Part shown: in pieces, positions 32,465-42,844 of the stretch
Position numbering within the stretch: position 1 is the stretch's first letter
Layout: each line of letters begins with the position of its first letter
Source of the DNA: Bufo bufo
Lineage: Eukaryota > Chordata > Amphibia > Anura > Bufonidae
Assembly (NCBI RefSeq): GCF_905171765.1
Contig: NC_053392.1
Location: 110,070,465-110,134,464, forward strand
Length of the DNA: 64,000 bases
Direction: 5' to 3'
Notes under the pieces: generated by a model
What the model saw: only the letters and a program-made list of their open reading frames with translations
The model's database searches: none
What the model was told of the DNA's origin: nothing
Translations under genes and position numbers: made by a program

Positions 32465-32863
32465 AAAGATTGCTGTTCACAAGCGCAAACCATCCAATTG
32501 GAAGGAGCTGAATCAGTTTTGCAAGGAGGAATGGGCAAAAATCCCAGTGGTAAGATGTGGCAACTCCTCATAGAGACTTATCCAAAGCGACTTGAAGCTG
32601 TGATTGACGCAAAAGGTGGCTCTACAAAGTATTGACTTTAGGCGGTGAATAGTTATGCACATTGACCTTTTCTATTATTTTGTCCTATTTTTTGTATGCT
32701 TTACAATTAACCAATTTAAAAAAAGGTCTAAGTTGTGGGCATGTTCTACAAATTAAATGATGCAAATCCTCAAACAATCGATGTTAATTCCAGGATGTAA
32801 GACAACAAAAAAAAGAACGAAGTCAAGGGGGGATGAATATTTTTGCTTAGCCCTGTATACATT
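32465..32863 (+). pseudogene. 3' end of a Tc1 element cut by a TTAA insertion
   Basis: Starts inside the transposase gene at TTAAAGATTGCTGTTCACAAG, the same sequence as 46476-46497 of the Tc1 at 45238. It continues through the last transposase codons (stop near 32636), the 3' untranslated part and the end GTCAAGGGGGGATGAATATT...CCCTGTA. The cut is exactly at a TTAA, the target of the palindromic element on its left. Fewer than 60 codons remain. Confidence 0.8.
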
Positions 32864-32906
32864 ACAGAGTGTTGGCAAAACATACAAAAGTTATTTACGC
32901 ATCTAC

Positions 32907-33099
32907 CTGGGCATTTTTCGTCCCGGATTCTTTTTATAAACCGGGCATGTCTTCGCTTCATGTCTGACCATTTTTTTATGATGGCCAGACGGCGGTGTTT
33001 GAGACCCATTTGGCGCCAGATCTCAAAGGCCAGCTCCTGTACAATTTGCTGCTTCTTGGCGTGGGACTGGGTGCGGTCATATCCTCGCCCCAACATCCG
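32907..33099 (-). CDS. candidate exon with a Myb/SANT-like DNA-binding domain
   Basis: On the minus strand an acceptor (TTTTTATCTTGCAG) precedes 33099 and a donor (CCCAG|GTAGAT) follows 32907, giving a 193-bp open exon. It encodes a lysine/arginine-rich helical stretch: GRGYDRTQSHAKKQQIVQEL, then IWRQMG, then IIKKWSDMKRRHARFIKRI. The WSDMKRR helix at the end of a three-helix bundle is characteristic of the Myb/SANT-like domains of Harbinger-derived regulators (NAIF1-like). No neighbouring exon is identified. It could be a host gene or the Myb-like companion gene of a Harbinger transposon. The rest of the surrounding frame is intron and Tc1 sequence. Confidence 0.5.
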
Positions 33100-33214
33100 C
33101 TGCAAGATAAAAATACAAGCATATAATCCCAATTTTTAACAATAATAGTATTGAAAATAATTTACTCAAGTAAACTGCAAAAAGTATTTAATGCTTTGAA
33201 GTGGAAATATTAGA

Positions 33215-33520
33215 TTTATGCCGCCTGCACACGGGCATGTTTTTTCACAACTTTGGACCGTACAAACCTGTCCTGCAGAGTGGACGAGCGCACGGCATCA
33301 TTGGTTGCTATGACGACATGCGTTTCCGGCCACCACCGCTATACTGTGATACACTTATATGTGTATTAATGTACAGTTGTGGCGGCAAGACGCGCACGGC
33401 GTCATAGCGAGTTAGCAAACAATGACGCCGTATGCTCGTCCACTCTGCAGGACAGCAGCCCGGGTTTTTACGGTCTGTAGTTGTGAAAAAACAAGCCCGT
33501 GTGCATGCGACCTTACTGTT
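33215..33520. mobile_element. Harbinger-like MITE 4
   Basis: Inverted ends: GCCGCCTGCACACGGGC on the left and, inward from the right, GGTCGCATGCACACGGGC. Inner arms share TGTCCTGCAGAGTGGACGAG and its complement. TTA-like targets lie on both sides. Non-coding. Confidence 0.7.
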
Positions 33521-33785
33521 ACGGTTAGAAGATCAGATTGTATTACGACTGTATGTGGGTGGGGTCTGAGCTATCAGATATTGTCCAGCTAAGCAGAGAT
33601 GTACCTGTCTAGTGAAGTAACGGTACGGTATGGGGTGTACAGCTGGTTCGCCTTCCCGGGATGCACCCTGGGTAACTCTAAATGAACCAGCAAATACTGA
33701 CGTTCTGACAAAAAAAGCTTCTCCTGAGTCCTGTCCAACAGGATACAAACTATAATCTATAGACTCTGTGTGTGTGTGCGGTATA
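33521..33785. other. unassigned spacer
   Basis: No gene or repeat recognised; a short TG-rich run ends at 33780 before the Tc1 element. Confidence 0.35.
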
Positions 33786-33787
33786 TA

Positions 33788-35429
33788 CAGAAAAGTCCAT
33801 AAATATTAGGACATCAACACAATTCTAACATTTTTGGCTCTATACACCACCACAATGAATTTGAAATGAAACAAACAAGATGTGCTTTACCTGCAGACTG
33901 TCAGATTTAATTTGAGGGTATTTACATCCAAATCAGGTGAACGGTGTAGGAATTACAACAGTTTGCATATGTGCCTTCAACTTGCTAAGTGACCAAAAGT
34001 AATGAGACAATTGGCTTCTCAGCTGTTCCATGGCCAGGTGTGTGTTATTCCCTCATTATCCCAATTACAATGAGCAGAAAAAAGGTCCAGAGTTCATTTC
34101 AAGTGTGCTATTTGCATTTGGAATCTGTTGCTGTCAACTCTCAAGATGAGATCCAAAGAGCTGTCACTATCAGTGAAGCAAGCCATCATTAGGCTGAAAA
34201 AAACAAAACAAACCCATCAGAATGATAGCAAAAACATTAGGCGTGGTCAAAACAACTGTTTGGAACATTCTTAAAAAGATCGCATGCACCGGTGAGCTCA
34301 GCAACACCTAAAGACGTGGAAGACCATGGAAAACCACTGTGGTGGATGACCGAAGAATTATTTCCCTGGTGAAGAAAACACCCTTCACAACAGTTATCCA
34401 GATCAAGAACACTCTCCAGGAGGTAGGTGTATGTGTGTCAAAGTCAATAATCAAGAGAAGGCTTCACCAGAGTGAATACAGAGTGTTCACCACAAGATGT
34501 AAACCATTGGTGAGCCTCAAAAACAGGAAGGCCAGATTAGAGTTTGCCAAATGACATCTAAAAAAGCCTTCATAGTTCTGGAACAATATCTTATGGACAG
34601 ATGAGACCAAGATCAACTTATACCAGAGTGATGGGAAGAGAAGAGTATGGAGAAGGAAAGGAACTGCTCATGATCCTAAGCATACCACCTCACCAGTGAA
34701 GCATGGTGGTGGTAGTGTCAGGGTGTGGGCATGTATGACTGCCAATGGAACTGGTTCTCTTGTATTTATTGATGATGTGACTGCTGACAAAAGCAGCAGG
34801 ATGAATTCTGAAGTGTTTCAGGCAATATTATCTGAACATATTCAGCCAAATGCTTCAGAACTCATTGGACGGCGCTTCACAGTGAAGATGGACAATGACC
34901 GGAAGCATACTGCAAAAGCAACCAAAGAGTTTTTTAAGGGAAAGAAGTGGAATGTTATGCAATGGCCAAGTCAATCACCTGACCAGAATCCGATTGAGCA
35001 TGCATTTCACTTGCTGAAGACAAAACTGAAGGGAAAATGCCCCAAGAACAAGCAGGAACTGAAGACAGTTGCAGTAGAGCCCTGGCAGAGCATCACCTGG
35101 GATGAAACCCAGGGTCTGGTGATGTCTATGTGTTCCAGACTTCAGGCTGTAATTGACTGCAAAGGATTTGCAACCAAGTATTAAAAAGTGAAAGTTTGAT
35201 TTATAATTATTATTTTGTCCCATTACTTTTGGTCCCTTAACAAGTGGGAGACACATATGCAAACTGTTGTAATTCCTACACCGTTCACCTGATTTGGATG
35301 TAAATACCCTCAAACTAAAGCTGACAGTCTGAAGTTAAAGCACATCTTGTTTGTTTCATTTCAAATTCATTGTGGTGGTGTATAGAGCCAAACATGTTAA
35401 AAATGTCCCAATATTTATGGACCTGATTG
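33788..35429 (+). mobile_element. Tc1 element with long inverted repeats, decayed
   Basis: TA flanks both ends (33786-33787, 35430-35431). Inverted repeats are about 190 bp: GGACATCAACACAATTCTAAC to GGTGAACGGTGTAGGAATTA on the left, matched inverted at 35240-35429. Long repeats of this size resemble the IR/DR group of Tc1 elements. The transposase gene lies between about 34148 and 35184. Confidence 0.9.
34148..35184 (+). pseudogene. Tc1 transposase pseudogene
   Basis: The N-terminal helix-turn-helix region (about 34148-34560) is spread over frames with stops near 34190 and 34310. The segment 34339-34554 retains DRRIISLVKKTPFTT. A stop at 34552 and a TAG near 34573 separate it from the catalytic part. 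The open C-terminal segment 34696-35184 holds VKMDNDRKHTAK and WPSQSPDQNPIEHAF, so the second aspartate and the glutamate are present (34 between). It ends in FATKY, a typical Tc1 C-terminus. Several breaks make it inactive. Confidence 0.85.
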
Positions 35430-35431
35430 TA

Positions 35432-35570
35432 GTGTGTGTCTGTTGTATATAGTGTGTGTGTGTGAAGTATATAGTGTGTGTGTGTGCGCGGTATATAGTG
35501 TGTGTGTGTGGTATATAGTGTGTGTGTGTGGTAAATAGTGTGTGTGTGCGGAATATATAGTAGTGTGTGG
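35432..35570 (+). repeat. TG-rich microsatellite
   Basis: Repeats of GTATATAGTGTGTGTGTG with slight variation. Confidence 0.9.
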
Positions 35571-36089
35571 CATGACAATGGATGTGCAATGTGCATGTTA
35601 AATATATTTCTATGCTTTCCATACAAATATGCTGCTAACATAGTGGGTGTGATGTCACAGGAATACTTAGTGCAAAAATCAATAATGTCTAGTGAGAACT
35701 TAAAAAATGTGAAGTTTTGGGCACTTAAGAAAAATTAGAATCGCAGAAGGTCGCACTGGCAATTTTTTTATAACAGTCTTTATGCATATAAATAGAGTTG
35801 AGCGAACACCTGGATGTTCGGGTTCGAGAAGTTCGGCCGAACTTCCCGGAAATGTTCGGGTTCGGGATCCGAACCCGAACCGAACTTCGTCCCGAACCCG
35901 AACCCCATTGAAGTCAATGGGGACCCGAACTTTTGGGCACTAAAAAGGCTGTAAAACAGCCCAGGAAAGAGCTAGAGGGCTGCAAAAGGCAGCAACATGT
36001 AGGTAAATCCCCTGCAAACAAATGTGGATAGGGAAATGAATTAAAATAAAAATAAAAAAAATAAAAATGAACCAATATCAATTCGACAG

Positions 36090-37135
36090 AGGTCCCATAG
36101 CAGAGAATCTGGCTTCATGTAAGCACAGAATCAGTCTCTTCATGCCATAGCAGAGAATCTGGCTTCATGTAAGCACAGAATCAGTCTTCATGTCATAGCA
36201 GAGAATCAGGCTTCACATCACCCACCACTGGAACAGGCCACTGTCACATATTTAGGCCCAGGCACCCAGGCAGAGGAGAGAGGTCGCGTAACAGAGAATC
36301 TGGCCTTATGTCAGCACAGAATCTGTCTTCATGTCATAGCAGAGAATCAGGCTTCACGTCACCCACCACTGGAACAGGCCACTGTCACACATTTAGGCCC
36401 AGGCACCCAGGCAGAGGAGAGAGGTCGCGTAACAGAGAATCTGGCCTTATGTCAGCACAGAATCTGTCTTCATGTCGTAGCAGAGAATCAGGCTTCACAT
36501 CACCCACCACTGGAACAGGCCACTGTCACACATTTAGGCCCCGACACCCAGACAGAGGAGAGCGGTCCCGTAACAGAGAATCTGGCCTTATGTCAGCGCA
36601 GAATCTGTCTTTATGTCATAGCAGAGAATCAGGCTTCACGTCACCCACCACTGGAACAGGCCACTGTCACACATTTAGGCCCAGGCACCCAGGCAGAGGA
36701 GAGAGGTCGCGTAACAGAGAATCTGGCCTTATGTCAGCACAGAATCTGTCTTCATGTCATAGCAGAGAATCAGGCTTCACGTCACCCACCACTGGAACAG
36801 GCCACTGTCACACATTTAGGCCCCGGCACCCAGACAGAGGAGAGCGGTCCCGTAACAGAGAATCTGGCCTTATGTCAGCGCAGAATCTGTCTTCATGTCA
36901 TAGCAGAGAATCAGGCTTCACGTCATCCACCACTGGAACAGGCCACTGTCACATATTTAGGCCCAGGCACCCAGGCAGAGGAGAGAGGTCGCGTAACAGA
37001 GAATCTGGCTTCATGTCAGCACAGAATAAGTCTTCATGTCATAGCAGAGAATCAGGCTTCACGTCACCCACCACTGGAACAGGCCACTGTCACACATTTA
37101 GGCCCCGGCACCCAGACAGAGGAGAGGTTCATTCA
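36090..37135 (+). repeat. 141-bp tandem array
   Basis: About seven copies of a unit with GAGAATCTGGCCTTATGTCA, GAGAATCAGGCTTCACGTCA and CCACTGGAACAGGCCACTGT. Because 141 is divisible by three, a 283-codon frame stays open across it; this is a length artefact. The same core recurs as a 93-bp unit at 41755-42267. Confidence 0.95.
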
Positions 37136-37243
37136 AATTTGGGTTGCCCCGCAATATAATGGTAAAATGAAATTAAAAATAGTATTGAATGAGGAAGTGC
37201 CCTGGAGTAGAAGAATATATTGTTAAGGGGAGGTAGTTAATAT

Positions 37244-40200
37244 CTAATCTGCACAAGGGATGGACAGGTCCTGTGGGATCCATGCCTGGTTCATTTTTAT
37301 GAACGTCAGCTTGTCCACATTGGCTGTAGACAGGCGGCTGCGTTTGTCTGTAATGACGCCCCCTGCCGTGCTGAATACACGTTCAGACAAAACGCTGGCC
37401 GCCGGGCAGGCCAGCACCTCCAAGGCATAAAAGGCTAGCTCTGTCCACATGGACAATTTGGAGACCCAGAAGTTGAATGGGGCCGAACCATCAGTCAGTA
37501 CGTGGAGGGGTGTGCACAGGTACTGTTCCACCATGTTAGTGAAATGTTGCCTCCTGCTAACACGTTCCGTATCAGTTGGTGGTGCAGTTAGCTGTGGCGT
37601 GGTGACAAAACTTTTCCACATCTCTGCCATGCTAACCCTGCCCTCAGAGGAGCTGGCCGTGACACAGCTGCGTTGGCGACCTCTTGCTCCTCCTCTGCCT
37701 TCGCCTTGGGCTTCCACTGGTTCCCCTGTGACATTTGGGAATGCTCTCAGTAGCGCGTCTACCAACGTGCGCTTGTACTCGCGCATCTTCCTATCACGCT
37801 CCAGTGTAGGAAGTAAGGTGGGCACAGCAGGGTGGCAACCCAGTAGTCCGCACACGTTAAAATGTGGGCAACTCTGCTGTCGTTGCGCAGGCACTGCAGC
37901 ATGTAGTCGCTCATGTGTGCCAGGCTGCCCAGAGGTAAGGACAAGCTGTCCTCTGTGGGAGGCGTATCGTCATCGTCCTGTGTTTCCCCCCAGCCACGCA
38001 CCAGTGATGGGCCCGAGCTGCTTTGGGTGCCACCCCACTGTGAACAAGCTTCATCCTCATCCTCCTCCACCTCCTCCTCATCCTCGTCCTCCTCGTCCTC
38101 CAGTAGTGGGCCCTGTCTGGCCACATTTGTACCTGGCCTCTGCTGTTGCAAAAAACCTCCCTCTGAGTCACTTCGAAGAGACTGGCCTGAAAGTGCTAAA
38201 AATGACCCCTCTTCCTCCTCTTCCTCCTGGGCCACCTCCTCTTCCATCATCGCCCTAAGTGTTTTCTCAAGGAGACATAGAAGTGGTATTGTAACGCTGA
38301 TAACGGCATCATCGCCACTGGCCATGTTGGTGGAGTACTCGAAACAGCGCAACAGGGCACACAGGTCTCGCATGGAGGCCCAGTCATTGGTGGTGAAGTG
38401 TGTCTGATCCACAGTGCGACTGACCCGTGCGTGCTGCAGCTGAAACTCCACTATGGCCTGCTGCTGCTCGCACAGTCTGTCCAGCATATGCAAGGTGGAG
38501 TTCCACCTGGTGGGTACGTCGCATATCAGGCGGGAAGGCCGAAGTTACGCTGTAGCGCAGACAGGCGAGCAGCGGCAGGGTGTGAACGCCGGAAGCGCGA
38601 ACAGACGGCCCGCACTTTATGCAGCAGCTCTGACATGTCGGGGTAGTTGCGAATGAACTTCTGCACCACCAAATTCTGCACATGCGCCAGGCAAGGGATG
38701 TGCGTCAAACCGGCTAGTCCCAGAGCTGCAACGAGATTTCGCCCATTATCGCACACCACCAGGCCGGGCTTGAGGCTCACCGGCAGCAACCACTCGTCGG
38801 TCTGTTGTTCTATACCACGCCACAACTCCTGTGCGGTGTGGGGCCTGTCTTTAAACATATGAGTTTCAGAATGGCCTGCTGACGTTTACCCCGCGCTGTG
38901 CTGAAGTTGGTGGTGAAGGTGTGTGGCTGACTGGATGAGCAGGTGGAAGAAGAGGAGGAGGAAGCTGAGTAGGAGGAGAAGGAGACAGGAGGCAAAGAAT
39001 GTTGCCCTGCGATCCTTGGCGGCGGAAGGACGTGCGCCAAACAGCTCTCCGCCTGGGGCCCAGCCGCCACTACATTTACCCAGTGTGCAGTTAGGGAGAT
39101 ATAGCGTCCATGGCCGTGCTTACTGGTCCACGTATCTGTGGTTAGGTGGACCTTGCCACAGATGGCGTTGCGCAGTGCACACTTGATTTTATCGGACACT
39201 TGTTTGTGCAGGGAAGGCACGGCTCTCTTGGAGAAGTAGTGGCGGCTGGGAACAACATACTGTGGGACAGCAAGCGACATGAGCTGTTTGAAGCTGTGTG
39301 TGTCCACCAGCCTAAATGACAGCATTTCATAGGCCAGTAGTTTAGAAATACTGGCATTCAGGGCCAGGGATCGAGGGTGGCTAGGTGGGAATTTACGCTT
39401 TCTCTCAAATGTTTGTGAGATGGAGAGCTGAACGCTGCCGTGTGACATGGTTGAGATGCTTGGTGACGCAGGTGGTGGTGTTGGTGGTACATCCCATGTT
39501 TGCTGGTCGGCAGGTGCCAACGTTCCTCCAGAGGCAGAGGAAGAGGCCGAGGCGGCGGCAGCAGCAGCAGAAGAGGCCGAGGCGGCGGCAGCAGCAGAAG
39601 AGGCCGAGGCGGCAGCAGCAGAAGAGGCAGCAGGGGGAGCCTGAGTGACTTCCTTGTTTTTAAGGTGTTTACTCCACTGCAGTTCATGCTTTGCATGCAG
39701 GTGCCTGGTCATGCAGGTTGTGCTAAGGTTCAGAACGTTAATGCCTCGCTTCAGGCTCTGATGGCACAGCGTGCAAACCACTCGGGTCTTGTCGTCAGCA
39801 CATTGTTTGAAGAATTGCCATGCCAGGGAACTCCTTGAAGCTGCCTTTGGGGTGCTCGGTCCCAGATGGCGGCGGTCAGTAGCAGGCGGAGTCTCTTGGC
39901 GGCGGGTGTTCTGATTTTGCCCACTGTTCCCTCTTTTGCTGTGCTGTTGGCTCGGTCTCACCACTGCCTCTTCCTCCGAACTGTGAAAGTCAGTGGCACG
40001 ACCTTCATTCCATGTGGGGTCTAGGACCTCATCGTCCCCTGCATCGTCTTCCACCCAGTCTTGATCCCTGACCTCCTGTTCAGTCTGCACACTGCAGAAA
40101 GACGCAGCAGTTGGCACCTGTGTTTCGTCATCATCAGAGACGTGCTGAGTTGGTATTCCCATGTCCTCATCATCAGGAAACATAAGTGGTTGTGCGTTAG

Positions 40201-40675
40201 TGCATTCTATCTCTTCCACCCCTGGTGAAGAGCTAGGTGGATGCCCTTGGGAAACCCTGGCAGCAGAGTCTTCAAACAGCATAAGAGACTGCTGCATAAC
40301 TTGAGGCTCAGACAGTTTCCCTGATATGCATGGGGGTGATGTGAAAGACTGATGGGCTTGGTTTTCATGTGCCATCTGTGCGCTTTCTGCAGAAGACTGG
40401 GTGGGAGATAATGCGAACGTGCTGGATGCACTGTCGGCCACCCAATTGACTAATGCCTGTACCTGCTCAGGCCTTACCATCCTTAGAACGGCATTGGGCC
40501 CCACCAAATATCCCTGTAAATTCTGGCGGCTACTGGGACCTGGGGTAGTTGGTACACTAGGACGTGTGGCTGTGGCAGAACGGCCACGTCCTCTCCCAGC
40601 ACCAGAGGGTCCACTAACACCACCACGACCATGTCCACGTCCGCGTGTGCGTCCCTTATTAGATGTTTTCCTCAT
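37244..40675 (-). pseudogene. hAT transposase with BED zinc finger, frameshifted
   Basis: Starts at ATG 40675. Residues 1-60 are Arg-Gly-rich and are followed by an acidic, serine-rich region. A BED finger follows near residues 285-345 (VCTLCHQSL ... RHLHAKH). An Ala-Ser low-complexity tract comes from a GCA/GCC repeat (39530-39640). The hAT core has VHLTTDTWTS (first aspartate), LVVCDNGRN (second aspartate) and the PTRWNSTLHM signature. Its C-terminal dimerisation region ends with SVLSERVFSTAGGVITDKR. Frames change near 38855, 38527 and 37860, the last apparently with some coding sequence lost. With those breaks no full enzyme is made. The 621-codon N-terminal part alone remains open. Confidence 0.9.
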
Positions 40676-40693
40676 TGTTCCCGTTCACCACAA

Positions 40694-41410
40694 TTTTGAG
40701 AATGGCAAATTTGGGAATAGTTTTTCAGCCTAGAAAAAAAAAAGTGCTTTTACGGTCACTACAAATAACTTGACCAGCTAAAACAGTACAGATTTGCTTG
40801 AATAGAAATGTGAGACCTGTTTTTTTTTGCACTGTGTGACAGGTTAAGGTTTAATCACAGAATCAGACTTCTATCTGCACGGTAGCGTGTGTCTTAGGTT
40901 TTTCTGAATGACACTATCAGTACCTTCAATGTAAGATATCCTTTTTGGGATAGATTTCAAGTAGGCCTCAAATACCAGAAACTAGTTATTTTGAGAATGG
41001 CAAATTTGGGAATAGTTTTTCAACCCAGAAAAAAAAATGTGCTTTTACGGTCGCTACAAATAACTTGACCAGCTAAAACAGTACAGATTTGCTTGAATAG
41101 AAATGTGAGACCTGTTATTTTTTGCACTGTGTGACAGGTTAAGGTTTAATCTCAGAATCAGACTTCTATCTGCACGGTAGCGTGTGTCTTAGGTTTTTCT
41201 GAATGACACTATCAGTACCTTCAATGTAAGATATCCTTTTTGGGATAGATTTCAAGTAGGCCTCATATACCAGAAACTAGTTATTTTGAGAATGGCAAAT
41301 TTGGGAATAGTTTTTCAACCCAGAACAAAAAGTGTGCTTTTACGGTCACTACAATTAACTTGACCAGCTAAAACAGTACAGATTTAGTTGAATAGAAATG
41401 TCAGGTCTAT
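40694..41410 (+). repeat. 295-bp tandem array
   Basis: 2.4 copies starting at 40694, 40989 and 41284 (TTTTGAGAATGGCAAATTTG). It lies in the 5' flank of the hAT transposase gene. Confidence 0.9.
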
Positions 41411-41419
41411 TTTTTAGGC

Positions 41420-41650
41420 GCTGGGTGACAGGCTCAACTTGCCCCAAATGTAGTATATGGCCAAAAAATAATCAGACTGTTGATGGTTAAATGCACTTCG
41501 GTGACACAGGCTCAGCCTGCAGCTGATGAAGTATATGGCCAAAAAATAACCAGACTGTTGATGGCTAAATGCACTTCGGTGACACAGGCTCAGCCTGCAG
41601 CTGATGTAGGATATAGCACAAAATAACCACACTATTGATGGTTAAATACA
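41420..41650 (+). repeat. ~83-bp tandem array
   Basis: Two to three copies with ACACAGGCTCAGCCTGCAGC and AGACTGTTGATGG. Confidence 0.85.
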
Positions 41651-41754
41651 CTTGGCGATAGCTTGTGCTGGCGCACCACAAGTCTCAAAGTGGCCGCCGA
41701 TCACCCCAGAAAAAAAGTGATCTAAAAACGCTCTGGGCAGCCTCAAAAAAGGCC

Positions 41755-42267
41755 CCGGCACCCAGACAGAGGAGAGAGGTCCCATTGCAGAGAATCAGGC
41801 TTCATGTCACCCACCACTGAAACAGGCCACTGTGACATATTTAGGCCACCGGCACCCAGACAGAGGAGAGAGGTCCCATTGCAGAGAATCAGGCTTCATG
41901 TCACCCACCACTGGAACAGGCCACTGTCAGATATTTTGGCCCCGGCACCCAGACAGAGGAGAGAGGTCCCATTGCAAAGAATCAGGCTTCATGTCACCCA
42001 CCACTGGAACAGGCCACTGTCAGATATTTAGGCCCCGGCACCCAGACAGAAGAGAGAGGTCCCATTGCAGAGAATCAGGCTTCATGTCACCCACCACTGG
42101 AACAGGCCACTGTCAGATATTTAGGCCCCGGCACCCGTACAAAGGAGAGAGGTCCCATTGCAGATAATCAGGCTTCATGTCACCCACCACTGGAACAGGC
42201 CACTGTCAGATATTTAGTCCACCAGCACCCAGACAGAGGAGAGAGGTGCCATTGCAGAGAATCAGGC
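41755..42267 (+). repeat. 93-bp tandem array truncated by the gap
   Basis: Five to six copies of a unit with CACCCACCACTGGAACAGGC and GGTCCCATTGCAGAGAATC, related to the 141-bp array on the other side of the hAT gene. The assembly gap probably reflects its repetitiveness. Confidence 0.95.
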
Positions 42268-42367
42268 NNNNNNNNNNNNNNNNNNNNNNNNNNNNNNNNN
42301 NNNNNNNNNNNNNNNNNNNNNNNNNNNNNNNNNNNNNNNNNNNNNNNNNNNNNNNNNNNNNNNNNNN
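42268..42367. other. assembly gap (100 N)
   Basis: Exactly 100 Ns, the usual placeholder for a gap of unknown size. Confidence 0.95.
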
Positions 42368-42610
42368 GAGTGTGGGATCACTTATTTGGCCAGACTGTAA
42401 ATGGTAGGAGGAATGATGATCAGGGTGAGGATTGTGTGGACCAGACTCGTGGCTACTGAGACTGGACTTGGTGGAAGACAGGGTGATGCTTAACCGACTG
42501 CAAGCATTATCTGCTGCAATCCAACCGACCACATGCTCGCACTGTGCTGACTTCAAGAGTGGTGTCCTGCGCCACCCTGCAAACTGGGACATGAAGCTAG
42601 GAACTTATCT
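42368..42610 (-). pseudogene. hAT N-terminal fragment, family of element 2
   Basis: On the minus strand ATG 42592 opens about 70 codons (MSQFAGWRRTPLL ...) that match the start of the gene at 60150. Where the 60-kb copy has a stop (VVG*IAADN), this copy reads VVGWIAADN. The frame runs into the assembly gap. The upstream sequence to 42610 also matches the second element, so this is the 5' end of a related copy. It is followed by unassigned sequence to 42844. Confidence 0.8.
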
Positions 42611-42844
42611 TGGATGATTGTTTTTCTTGTGCTCTGGCAGCAGGCACAGTTTCTCTGCGCCCAGGGCCACGGCCTCTGTGTGCACCATCAGCATCACGGC
42701 ACTTCTCCATCCCCTACTGCTCGCCTTCTTCATTTTAAATGTGATTTATTCTTGAAAGTATGTCACACACACAGTAGCGGAAGATTTGGAAGTGTATGTG
42801 CAAAAAAATGTACTACAGTATTTGTGATGAGGATACAGTGTCTA

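Larger units (their letters stand above)
35794..42267 (-). mobile_element. hAT element 1 (transposase on the minus strand)
   Basis: The left end is the dyad-rich GAGTTGAGCGAACACCTGG block followed by GTTCGGGTTCG inverted repeats (35797-35940), a common end type of frog hAT repeats. It contains a transposase pseudogene (37244-40675) between tandem arrays that share the same core sequence. The other end is not visible because of the assembly gap at 42268. Boundaries are therefore partly inferred. Confidence 0.65.

Noticed and set aside
36308..37159. 283-codon open frame on the plus strand
   Set aside because: It translates a 141-bp tandem array; 141 is a multiple of three, so the frame stays open by periodicity. 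No domain and no start context.
38923..39838. Plus-strand frames opposite the hAT transposase
   Set aside because: Shadows of the Ala/Ser-rich and Arg-rich minus-strand coding sequence; no domain.
36090..42267. CRISPR-like arrays
   Set aside because: The arrays are contiguous tandem repeats without unique spacers, in a vertebrate genome.
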